From Aricia agestis (lineage: Eukaryota; Arthropoda; Insecta; Lepidoptera; Lycaenidae), in NCBI RefSeq assembly GCF_905147365.1, contig NC_056409.1, positions 13,335,001 to 13,399,000 on the forward strand: a stretch of DNA of 64,000 nucleotides, read 5' to 3'. The notes below the pieces were generated by a model, which worked only from the letters and a program-made list of their open reading frames with translations, did no database searches and was not told the DNA's origin. Shown piece after piece: positions 44,064 to 54,494 of this stretch. The translations under genes and the position numbers were made by a program. The first letter of the stretch is position 1; the number at the start of each line of letters is the position of its first letter.

Positions 44064-44371
44064 CACGCCTCAGATTTTTTTATTTTTACTTATTGCATTA
44101 AGCTTTTGGTCACCCCTTAAACTTAATCCGAGAATAATCTTTCAATAAAATACAAAAAGTTTTTCTATTTTCCCAAATTACATATTAAGCTAATGGTCGC
44201 CCCAGTTAATTTGCCATTAAACCAGTGGGCTAAGCGTCGTCTAGCTGTAGTGTTGAACGTTGTAGTCAACAAGTCGGCTAAACGACGTATAGCCGTGTGA
44301 TTGAATGGCGTTAATCAGTCAAAGGGCTAGCTGTTTGATTGAACGGCTATTTAAACCAGTCGGCTGCGACA

Positions 44372-46258
44372 TATAATACATGTTCTGTAAATATGCTTAA
44401 TTTTTGCTATCCAAATTAAAATCCTCATTTAGAAAACAGCCTAGACTCGTATCCTAATGTAGTACTTTTTCATCATTTTATCGCAGTAAGCTGACTATAG
44501 AAATGGAAAAAATATCAGCAATGTTAGAAAAGCACAAATAGGAAATAATTAAGTTTTCAATTCCAGGCGTCCATTAAAGCAGTTGTCTAGAGAACTAAAA
44601 AAATTAAATCACTGCGGAAAAACAAAATGGAAGGCTAAGCTTAGGTATAACTGGGGCGAAATACGCATGTGCGTGCGGCCGCCCTAGGCGACGCGGCGCG
44701 GCGGCACGCGCGCGGGGGGCGGCCGGGTGAGGCACTCGGGGCGACCCAGGGAGGTGGGGTTTTATTTTCGTAGGTACGGTATTCGGCCCATCTTTCTTGA
44801 GCGTTTCCCTTTGATATACGAATAATTTGATGCGGTTTAATATTCTAGGTCGTATGTATGTATGAGGGTAGGCCGCCGCTTTTGTGTTTGTAGAATTAAT
44901 TAGAGGGTGTTTTTAATTTTTCGTTCGGCTTATGTTGCTCCGTATTAGGCGTTCGTTATAAAAACATAGGATTTCGTTTTTTGTTTAGGGTTAGCTCCGC
45001 GAAAACAAACGAATACTTAATGAATCTCACAGCGCGCGCGGAATGAAAAACATAAAGAACGCCCTCCTTCATCAAAGACGGCTTGTTCTGGTAAATTCAT
45101 TATTTTTCCTCCTCTCCTACAAACGTTAGAATGAAAATAGCGAAAATGGAAACTTTTAATGAATTGCTCTTTATGACACGGAAGAAAACATGTCCCGCTC
45201 AGCTCAATTATTCACTTTGACGTTGGTCGTAGATAATCATCTGTCATATGACATTGAGCGGGAAAACGTCCAACATATAGTGACCCGTCACTCTCTTTTC
45301 GCCGATAATATTCAGCACGTTCGTCGTTCCCGACTAGACGACGGCGGGTCCCGGGAAACTGGAGGCCCAGCAACGGACATCGACGTGTTTTGAGCGGGGT
45401 TTTGTTCTCTCTTCTAATCTTTGAGTGGCAGTTTTTGGACATTTTAGCGATAGAAATTGTTTTTATGTAGCTTTGTTACGGGCTGCAGGGTAATACATAG
45501 TCCATTGTTATTAAATCTAGTTATTTTTTAGACTAAATATTTATTACTGCTAGATCTCTGATAAACTGAAATAAAATATGTATTCTGCAATCTTCAGGCA
45601 TTACTCTCAAATGGTGTAGGCAATAGGCAGACATTATTTGACTGGATAAGCTACGTACCTTTGATATTTTAATAAAATATTATCAACATACCTACTAGAA
45701 ACTTTGCGGGTCCCTAGACAAATTTAGTACGTCCCTCGGGCTCATGCCAAGGAGTGAGATAGATAATAATAATATCAAAGTTTTTTCCCGGTTGAATATC
45801 GCTGACTATCCTGCCGACACAATAGATGCAGAACTAAAGGAATATGTGGTGCTAAAATATACGGTACAAAAACTAGAGACACGTTAAAATAAAAAGAGTT
45901 CCGAGTACCGAAAGCATAAAGGTATCAGTAATCAGATAGGACTTATACGATATAAGTGGTCGGAGTCCATTAGATATGTTTACCCGAGGCGCGGCTCTGT
46001 TGTTTCCGCGCTGGAGTTTACTTAAGGTCGTCCTGTAGCTAATTAAATAGAAAGTTCTCAGGGGACGAGATTTAATGGAGTTCGGAGGAGAGCCTTTCTG
46101 TTCTACTTGTGTTTCCACCCTAAATGGATTTGGACTGTGATGTTATAAAGCCTCGACGTTCAGGATTTTATGACAATCATGATTAATCAAATATTATGCC
46201 TCTCTACTGGTTAAAATGATGATAAAAAGGATGTTGTTTCACAAATCCTTTGAATAGT
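44372..46258. other. Repeat-poor region, no supported gene
   Basis: It includes the GC island at 44674-44745 and a CpG-containing patch 45190-45400 that is open on both strands (67 and 76 codons) with an imperfect inverted pair (CCCGCTCA and TGAGCGGG). The minus frame 45873-46118 (81 codons) has no motif. No gene is called. Confidence 0.4.
44674..44745. promoter_or_regulatory. Extreme GC island
   Basis: About 70 bp made almost only of G and C (CGCGGCGCGGCGGCACGCGC) in AT-rich surroundings and not matching any repeat here. It could be a promoter-type CpG cluster or a conserved element. Confidence 0.3.
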
Positions 46259-46470
46259 TCTTGCTAATATTATAAGCGTGTTTCTCTGTCTGTCGGTTTG
46301 TCTGTTCCATCTTTGCGCCTTAACCGCTGAATTGATTCAGATGTTTGACGTGGACATACTTAAAATCCCCAGAAAGGACATAATATAGTACTTTTTACTG
46401 TGGCAAAATATACGATACCCATGTGATTTAAAATGAATTTTTGCACAATGGAGTTGCAGGCAACATTTAG
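46259..46470 (+). mobile_element. Short Helitron-like element, degraded
   Basis: It starts near GCTAATATTATAAGCGTG and follows the family core (TCTGTCTGTCGGTTTGTCTG, AAAGGACATAATATAGTAC, AATGGAGTTGCAGGC); the 3' end reads TTTAG instead of CTAG. Same family as 4531-4708. Confidence 0.65.
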
Positions 46471-46482
46471 TACATGATAAAG

Positions 46483-46554
46483 CTAAATAACATGTCAATT
46501 TTCTTTTGCCAATTGCCTTATGTGAAGGCAAAAGAAAAATGACATGTTCTTTAG
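46483..46554. repeat. 28-bp inverted repeat, two mismatches
   Basis: Arms 46483-46510 and 46527-46554 share ACATGTCA and TTTTCTTTTGCC with 26 of 28 bases paired around a 16-base loop. Confidence 0.85.
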
Positions 46555-48883
46555 ACTGGCCTAAGTAGGTTTTATTAAGAAGTCCTAGCTTTCATTTCCT
46601 AAGTGGTTCTCTAGATCTTAGTACGAAGGTGCTGCTTACTGGTAAACTCTTCTCGTTGTTGTTTTTCGTGCCTTCCTACCGATATTTTTTGCAAATTTTT
46701 TTGTGATCCGCTACGAGCTTTGAAGTAAAATGGTGAATAACAAGTTTTTATTATGTAGTACTTAGATTTTATATATTAATAGAGCTCTATGTAGAGAACA
46801 ACAAAGGCATTTAAATAATCCCATTGCGTAACGCGCCCGTTTTCGCGTAATTTACAAAATACGAATAAAATTTTATCACGTAATACAAAAAGGACCCGTG
46901 GACCTTTGTAAAGGAAAAATGAGAATATTTCTTTTTGATTACAACAATATAAACGACGCCTTTTCCCGTGGTCCAAGTGTACTTAAAATATTCACATCAA
47001 TTCACAACCGTAGAATAGCTATTAGCTACACACAAGAGTACAATCGTAGCAGAATTGTATGTATAATACCATGTAATACTAATTAATTAATAGGGAGACA
47101 ATCATGATAGGTGAACGTGATATTTTAAAATAATTTATTCTCTTTACGTCTGCTACACAAGTTACTTTAACATCTTAAACAAGTTGTACAAAAAGATCAT
47201 AGCAAAAATATTACTTTACACCTATATCATTATATAATATTTGTGTTATTAATAGATAATAGCTATATATTTTATATCAAAGATCCTTTATTTTAATAAG
47301 ACAATCTTGCAGCATCGAAAATCTTTTTGTATTAGCTAGGTTAGCTGAGAACATAAAGGTGGCCTGTATTCGAGATACGCAGTACGCAATTCCGTGATTC
47401 CGCGTACGCCTCCAACTCGTGGCAAGGAAGGTAACCCTTTTCCAACTACGGCAAATTAAGCAGGGACGCCCTTTGCGGCTCCAGGCAAAAATTCAATTAC
47501 AAACTTCGGACCCATCCCAGGAGCACGCCTAAAGGGTGAACGTTTTTTGCCTCTAAATTTTTATGTGGCCCTTTACAATGCCGTAAACAGCGCGTTTTTA
47601 TGAATTTCCATTAATGCTGATCCTCGGGGGTAGCTATTGTGCGAGTAGATAACGGAATAAATAATGGCGGACAATAGCTGGTATGTATTCAGGTAAGAAT
47701 TACGTATATATAAGGGTCGGTCCGTTTTATCACAATGTTATGTAATAGCAGGACTTTTACATAACAAAATCTTATTTAATATAAGGAGGCCGGTATGGCA
47801 GGGTAAATACGACAACTTCACGGAAAACTACTTAACAATAGCATGGAGCTTATGCCATAGACTTTTAAATGTGCCAAAGGGGACCTCTCACAACAACCTC
47901 CAACTATTATGTCAACCTTAAGTACTTAAGTTTATCCTTGGTTTCAATCCTATAAATCGACAAACATACCCGATTTATCGAGTACAGCGCTGCCACATTA
48001 CATAACTCACCTATTTACAAAACCCTAGAATAATATCCGTTTAATTTAAAGCATAAAATATCTTATTATATTATTTAAAGCTGACTATTTTACAAAATTA
48101 CCTAAATTTGCCACAAAAAGCTCATCGCATTTACATAATGACTATATTATACTCGAGAGCCGCTTGCAGAATTTTAATGGCGTAATTTTTGTTGATACTT
48201 CATACATTGTAGATGGCGGCCGCTTTATAGTACTTTTTATAATTATTTACATAACATTAGTATCGCTAGCTGGTTTGTAGCCAAATGTAGCTCGAGTTTT
48301 GCTGTATGAAGTAACAAATTATGATATTTTTCTTCACCTATCGCTGTGTAAATCTCCCTCACCGAGATTCGTTGCAATATTGTAGATTCGACTTTGAGCA
48401 AAGTTAACAGAGAAAAAAGCGCATTGATGTCACAATCTGTATCAAAGTATAACACAATATATACTATATTGCTAGGTTCTCCCCCTTCACTAATCACTGA
48501 TGTAGCTCGACTCTGTAAATCTGTAACGTTACATAATACATTACATGCGAACGCTCTCAGCGAAGAGGCACCTTCATAATATTATGTATTTTCAAGTATT
48601 TTAATATTAATATTTTAAAGGTTTTCATCTGCATGCCTTAGCAGTAAAATGTCATAAGACATAAATCATTATCACAAATTTATTGTTATATTATTTATTT
48701 AAATTTAAAGTTCTGAGAACTATTGATTATAAAAATTATCATTCGCGTTTTAGTGCAAAACCGCTTCAATAAACACAAACAGGTACATAATAAATAAATG
48801 CTAACTTATGTTTAAGGCACGTGTAAGTGATAGCGCGGGGCAGCTGACATTCAGTGCCATCTATATTTCTGATGCTTTCTTGG
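46555..48883. other. Repeat-poor region; GC-moderate patch 47340-47650
   Basis: 47340-47650 is a complex, repeat-free stretch with stops in all frames, a candidate conserved noncoding element. Frames at 46776-47086 and 48243-48579 overlap antisense and lack motifs. The rest is AT-rich. Confidence 0.4.
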
Positions 48884-49202
48884 TTTTTTTTTTTTTTTAT
48901 GAAATAAGGGGGCAAACGAGCAAACGGGTCACCTGATGGAAAGCAACTTCCGTCGCCCATGGACACTCGCAGCATCAGAAGAGCTGCGGGTGCGTTGCCG
49001 GCCTTTTAAGAGGGAATAGGGTAATAGGGGAGGGAATAGGGGAGGGTAGGGAAGGAAATAGGGTAGGGGATTGGGCCTCCGGTAAACTCACTCACTCGGC
49101 GAAACACAGCGCAAGCGCTGTTTCACGCCGGTTTTCTGTGAGAACGTGGTATTTCTCCGGTCGAGCCGGCCCATTCGTGCCGAAGCATGGCTCTCCCACG
49201 TT
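48884..49202 (-). mobile_element. Full-length SINE of the ATTTCATAAAA family, minus
   Basis: This is the most complete copy: on the minus strand it runs from AACGTGGGAGAGCCATGCTT through GGGCCGGCTCGACCGGAG, AACAGCGCTTGCGCTGTGTT and the pyrimidine-rich core to the 3' block and a 16-base A tail. The small minus frame 48766-48975 reads into it and is not a gene. Confidence 0.9.
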
Positions 49203-49748
49203 AAAATGGTGGTAAAAGTAACATAATAATAAAGATGACATAAAATCGATAACAATCGGAAACCGTAAATTTTTCGCTACAAAAACATTCTACCTATCAT
49301 AATAATTTGGTCGCGTTACGAACCAAATGGCGTATAGGTCCGTCAACTGCCTAGGAATCAGTTTCTTCGATATATAATAAAAATATAATACGGAACCCTA
49401 GTATGGGAAGTATTTGAACGAAAACTGCGGAGTCGGTATACTAATTGATACTTTGTCTCACTTGAATTAAATTACTCCTTTGTGCGGTTGTGGCAGGTCC
49501 CTCTCTATCAGGGGAAATAATAGCAGCAGATTGGAAACTTCAATTGTTTAAAACATTGGCAAAACGTTTTAAATATATTTGAAATCCCCTAGTCTCTTTG
49601 TGATAAAAAGTCTTCTTGTTTCTCTATCTACTATCTGATTAATTGATGCAATTTTTGCTCCTAATTTTATAATCGACCGAGAAAAGAACTTTAAATAACT
49701 ACTTAGCAAAAAATTCAATTTCTATAAAACATTCACTATATCTTTGAG
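49203..49748. other. AT-rich spacer, nothing recognised
   Basis: No gene or repeat family seen. Confidence 0.5.
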
Positions 49749-49986
49749 CGAGCTTTTACCCGCGGCTTCGCTCGCGTTAAGAAGTATTATTATATATAAA
49801 CTTTCATCTCCTATTTGAACCCCTCGGGGTTGGAATTTATCAAAATCCTTTCTTAGCGAATGCCTACGTTATAACATCTACCTGCATGCCAAATTTCAGC
49901 CCGATCCGTCCAGTGGTTTGGGCTGTGCGTTGATAGATCACTATGTCAATCAGTCAGTCACCTTTGAGTTTTATATATATAGAAGA
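49749..49986 (-). mobile_element. Helitron-like element, minus, CTCG end
   Basis: On the minus strand it starts TCTTCTATATATATAAAACT, includes GACTGACTGATTGAC and GGGCTGAAATTTGGCATGC, and ends ACGCGAGCGAAGCCGCGGGT AAAAG then CTCG. The usual CTAG is CTCG here and in the partial copy at 41425-41531. Confidence 0.6.
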
Positions 49987-50667
49987 TAGATAGAAGATAG
50001 ATAAATAATCCTCCCATATGGATTCTTTTTTTTATTTATATTATTTACCCGAAGGCGTGAAGGGAGATACATAGGATATCATTAAAATTTCAACCAACAC
50101 GAAGGGACAGGTTTTAATGTACTCTGCGAGATAAAGGGTAAATCCCTACGATTTACGCCACGTCGTTAGTCATTACGCATTCCCGCGAAGGCTTTGAAGG
50201 TGAAATTACTGGCCCTTGAGGGAGGCTTAGGGTGGCAGGGGCTGGGTAATAAATGACGCCGGACCGCGGACCGGAGGGACGCACTTGTCAAACTTTTTGT
50301 GACAAATAGCTGTAAAAATGCGTGCGCCTAATTCGTGGATCGGGTAAGTGGTGGTAGGTTTTGGGTAGGGTCCCCGATAATTGCGACAAATCTCGGTAGA
50401 CCCATTACGATGTAAATGGTATATTGTTATTGATGTTGTTTTGTAGTTTTAGGTATCGTAACATCTTTACTCATGTATATTGATGTCACAGACATTATGG
50501 ATACAGGTGCCGATCCACCAGGCAGCTAATGAAAAATCAAACAGCGTCGTACAATCATTGCATGCTTACGTTGTAGTTTGTAAATAAGTAATTCAACTAC
50601 GTTTGCAGTCATTTCTTTTGGACATGGACGTGACTACTATGTCGATAATGTACCTAAATATTCTACA
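49987..50667. other. Spacer with GC-moderate unique patch 50140-50400
   Basis: No gene. The patch 50140-50400 has no repeat match and may be host noncoding DNA. Confidence 0.4.
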
Positions 50668-51105
50668 CTAGCGGCCCGGCCCGGCTTCGCACGGGTGGAC
50701 ATTGGTTTTTAAATTATTTTTTTTAAATAAAGGTAGTCAATCTTTAAGTTAAGCAGAACATAAAAATAGTTTACATTATTTAGCCTGCAACTACTATATT
50801 ATAATTATTATGTACATATAACACATTTTTATTGTATTTTTTAAGTGTTATGTTTGATTATTTTATCCTTACCTGCAGAAGATACTATTATTTATAATAT
50901 TTTGCAATTTCTTCATGTTTTTTTTTTGTTTAAAATATTTTATGTTTTTTTTTTGTAGTTTTATGCTTTATTATTTTATGCTTACCTACATCTACTATTA
51001 TATACATTTTGAAATTTTCTATTTGTTTTTGTATAAAGTATTTTTGTTGTACTTTTGCGCTTTATGTTTTTTTACACCATACTTCTTTTTGCGTAAAAGA
51101 TTCCA

Positions 51106-51628
51106 TTAAAATTGGGTTAAAGCTTCCCTGTAAACGATATTTGATGTTGTTTTATTTTGTGGCAGCAAAATAAATTGATTATCAGCAGCTCCAACTCGGG
51201 ATAGGCCAACGTATAGTTGACCATGAGTAAAACATTCTTTTCGTAGGTCGATGCCTACTAATTTGAAAGTTTGACCTTGGGACTTGTTAATAGTCAATGC
51301 GAAAGATATTTTTACCGGAAATTGAAGCCGTTTAAATGGGATTGGCAGATCAGTTGGAATCATCGGTATCCTCGGTATATGAGCTAGTTGACCAGCTGCT
51401 GGGCCGGTGATAATGGTAGCTACAATTAAATTGTCCTTTAATTCTTTAATAAGCAGCCTTGTCCCATTGCACATTTGGTGGGCATAAATTTCTCAAAAGC
51501 GTGATTGGAATTCCGATTTTTAACGTCAGTTCGTGTAGTGGAAGTCCAGAAGGATTCAGCGAATTTAAAAACTCCTGTGGATAATGGACTGCATCTTCGA
51601 TATTAGTGACGGTGTCTATCGATAGCAT
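51106..51628 (-). pseudogene. Helitron helicase (Pif1 family), C-terminal remnant with frameshift
   Basis: Two minus-strand frames, 51446-51628 (60 codons) and 51106-51474 (122 codons), together cover the last part of a Helitron RepHel helicase. The first has YPQEFLNSLNPSGLP (residues 16-30) and GIPITLLRNLCPP (39-51); the second has INKSQGQTF (62-70, Pif1 motif V region) and YVGLSRV (88-94, motif VI). They join near 51475 with a one-base shift, so the product is broken. Walker A/B motifs and the HUH nuclease (Rep) are absent. The coding match stops exactly where the 314-bp duplication begins, suggesting a rearrangement removed the N-terminal part. Helitron helicases unwind DNA during rolling-circle transposition. 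Confidence 0.9.
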
Positions 51629-52238
51629 TTATAAAGCATAAGCAAGAAGGAATATTTTGGTAGATTTTTCTCACAATTATTAACACTTAATACGGTTCCC
51701 TTTTTTCTCTCATTAAATATAGCCTATATTCAGCAGAAATAGTGTGGATTAAAAAATATGCATTAATACTTCCATCGTGCATCGGCATCATGGGTATCGC
51801 AGACACAATAGATCTTCAATTGTTATGCTGGCAGCCGGCTGCCGCTATTGGAGATTTATAGTTAAAGAAATTAATTAATTATAATAGCAATCAAAAATAA
51901 TAGGTAGTCATTCAAAACTTATTTTAAAGTATAGTCTATAATTTATAAAGCATAAGCAAGAAGGAATATTTTGGTAGATTTTTCACACAATTATTAACAC
52001 TTAATACGGTTCCCTTTTTTCTCTCATTAAATATAGCCTATATTCAGCAGAAATAGTGTGGATTAAAAAATATGCATTAATACTTCCATCGTGCATCGGC
52101 ATCGTGGGTATCGCAGACACAATAGATCTTCAATTGTTATGCGGGCAGCCGGCTGCCGCTATTGGAGATTTATAGTTAAAGAAATTAATTAATTATAATA
52201 GCAATCAAAAATAATAGTCATTCAAAACTTATTTTAAA
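51628..52238. repeat. 314-bp tandem duplication inside the Helitron
   Basis: Unit 1 starts TTTATAAAGCATAAGCAAGA at 51628, unit 2 at 51942 (to 52238). They are nearly identical, differing mainly by small changes and the 20-bp tail ATTTTAAAGTATAGTCTATA of unit 1. Each unit contains the palindrome GGCAGCCGGCTGCC also found at 9785-9860. Confidence 0.95.
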
Positions 52239-53078
52239 AAGTTCTAAAAATATTACTTTCGTAGTCATAACTTTTAAAGCTTTTTTGAAATTAGGATTAT
52301 AATAATGAAGCACGATAGTCTATATCAAATCAATAAAGCAGCACCCGGCTGTCGCATAACTATTGAAAATCTATTGTGTCTGCGATTCCCACGATCGAGG
52401 TAATATTTACGTGGACTCTCCGGGCGAGTCTGTGGCACTGATAATTAAATCTCTCCCCTACCGCACGCACACCCGCGCATCGCGCCTTGACGCCCAATTC
52501 GCAACGTGCAGCAGAAATCGTAATATTTTAATTTCGCCATAACATTAAAACCAAACGTCCAATTTTAATCATTCAAAGACCAAATATTATCTACATTAAC
52601 TGTACTTAGTGATGAAATAATTTATTTTGATAAGGGTCAATAGCATGATTTAAATAAACGCATTTAAATATAGTCCAAAAAAAATTCTAGATTTTTTAAT
52701 AAAAAAATGGTTATTGTGCCTCACTCAACATAGATAGGTATAGTGTGTCGCGGACTTTTTTGTAGATATTTAAAAGATCTATAATTACTTAGAACATTTT
52801 ATGCCTCTATCTTTTATAGTTTAGGCAGCGTACGCAAAATAAGTAACTTTTCTGGTTGATTTTTTAAACCTTGCGTCCGAAAATCCCAAATATCTTACGG
52901 AACCTTATATTTTTCCAAAATAAAAATTAGCCTATGTTCAGCAGAAATAATGCAGGATTCCAATGGTAAAAGAATTTTTCAAATCGGTCCAGTAGTTTCG
53001 GAGCCTATTCGACTCAAACAAACAAACAAACAAACAAACAAAAAATCAAATCTTTCCTCTTTATAATAGTAGTGTAGA

Positions 53079-54117
53079 TTAAATACCTAAGTATCAAAAT
53101 CAAAGTCATTTCATAACTAAGGTAAAATTATCTGAAAACAATATGTTTTAAAAAGAGGATGCACATAGAAATGCCTATAAAATTTAAACATACCACGGGC
53201 TAATAGGAAATGAGAAAATTAATTAAGTGGGGGGCAAACACAAGCCAATATGGCTGTGTTTGTTTAGGGCCGAAACGATTGCGCTGCAGATAGGCTTGTT
53301 TTCATAAGATTTACTCTGTTTGTACAAGGTATATCAAAGTGTATATTGTTTTTGCGTGGTTATTTTTGTTAAGAAAAAAAAAGTAAAAAAAAAAACGCTT
53401 TTGATAAGTTTAGATAATTGTAGTATTGGCGTAGTGTCCATCCATCAAGTAATACCTTTAAGTACGTAATCATAATTGCTAAGCTTTAGATCCCAATTTA
53501 GACAAACAGGCTCTAAAATAAAGCCTGACTTACAATAAAATCGTACACAAATCCACTTAATGCGTATCCTTCTCAATAGGGATTAAGGTTTCGTGAAATG
53601 GAGCGCAACCTTAAAACTTGTAGGTGTCGAAGCCGGTCCCGTTTAATCCAATTTACAAAAGGTGCCCCGCCCAAAAAGCTTTTTTGTTATTTAAATAAAA
53701 CCCGGCACCCACGCTCTGTGTCGCATAAATTGCCTTCATTAATTTCCGGACCCGCGAAATATTGTCTTGAAAGGATAATCAAATACAAAAACAGGGAAAT
53801 GGCGGTGCGTCATTTCCATATATTTCCCCTCCCCCCTCTACACCCCGCCGTCGTCCCGTTTTGTCCCCTTTTCCGCTTTTCCCGACCCCTTTATGAGTCC
53901 TCCAATTACAATTCAACGGCCGAGCTTAAGGTTGCATTAGAGAGAATGGTAATGGCGGCAATTATCTTTATAACAAAACCCAGCACGAAATAAAAATATA
54001 TTTTATTTTTCCCTCATAATTTGCTCTTATTATGCCTATTCTATGCTATGGATGATTTTGTAAAAACTCCAAGTGTGTTCTTTGTTATTAAGTTGGTACT
54101 TAATAACAATAGCAATA
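53079..54117. other. Spacer with CpG-moderate patch 53590-54000
   Basis: The patch holds the window's longest open frame (53598-53993, plus, 131 codons). Its predicted product is Arg-, Pro- and Lys-rich with no motif, and the DNA resembles other GC-moderate noncoding patches, so no gene is called. Around it is AT-rich DNA. Confidence 0.4.
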
Positions 54118-54165
54118 GTATAAAATTTTTACATAGCATTGGTATGCTATGTAAAAATTTTATAC
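54118..54165. repeat. Perfect 22-bp hairpin
   Basis: Arms 54118-54139 and 54144-54165 (GTATAAAATTTTTACATAGC outward to centre) are exact inverses around TGGT. Confidence 0.95.
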
Positions 54166-54324
54166 GATGTCATCGATAAAATAGCTTTTTAATGAAATAT
54201 ATTTTATCCATTTCAAATTTTAAGAAAAAATACATGATAATTTGTAGGGAATTTTCTACTCGCGAATACTAGAATGCGTCAACCAACAAAGAGATTGCAA
54301 ATTGATTGAGAGACATTATAATAT

Positions 54325-54494
54325 TAGATGACGCTTGCAACTCCGTTGCGCCAAAATTCGTTTATCGTGCGGGAACCGTCTATTTTTACGAGATTAAAAC
54401 GGGATAGTATAAATTGACCCTTAATCGGTTCAGCGGCTTGGGCGTGAAGAAGTAACAGACAGACACCTTCACTTATTTTATATTATCAGTATGA
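54325..54494 (-). mobile_element. Short Helitron-like element, minus, degraded ends
   Basis: On the minus strand it starts TCATACTGATAATATAAAAT and carries GGTGTCTGTCTGTTACTTC, GGCGCAACGGAGTTGCAAGC and a final CATCTAA. Same family as 2447-2610. Confidence 0.65.

Larger units (their letters stand above)
42374..44371. mobile_element. Terminal-inverted-repeat element split by a Helitron-like insertion
   Basis: The left end starts TGTCGCAGCCGACTGGTTTA (42374) and its inverse ends at 44371; the pairing continues for about 85 bp (ATTCAATCAAACAGCTAGCC, CTTTGACTGA). TA stands on both sides. Beyond the insertion at 42463-43477 the left arm resumes (AACGTTCAACACTACAGCT near 43498), pairing with 44243-44265. 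Without the insertion the element is about 983 bp with inverted repeats well over 100 bp. The core has a CpG-rich direct duplication and a short frame starting GTG. No intact transposase is seen. Confidence 0.75.
50668..53078 (-). mobile_element. Helitron with both ends intact, internally decayed
   Basis: On the minus strand the element starts TCTACACTACTATTATAAAG (53078) after A and ends with the hairpin region CCCGTGCGAAGCCGGGCCGG and GCCGCTAG (50668) before T. Length is 2,411 bp, far below an autonomous Helitron. A CAAA tract (53015-53044) is subterminal at the 5' side. Inside are the tail of a Pif1-like helicase (51106-51628), a 314-bp tandem duplication (51628-52238) and AT-rich filler. 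No Rep domain is found, so it cannot move by itself. Confidence 0.9.

Noticed and set aside
51628..52238. Tandem repeats as a CRISPR-like array
   Set aside because: Two 314-bp units with no spacers inside a eukaryotic Helitron; not CRISPR. No other array-like pattern was seen.
53598..53993. Longest open frame in the window (131 codons, plus)
   Set aside because: Composition and absence of motifs match the other GC-moderate noncoding patches; nothing supports translation.
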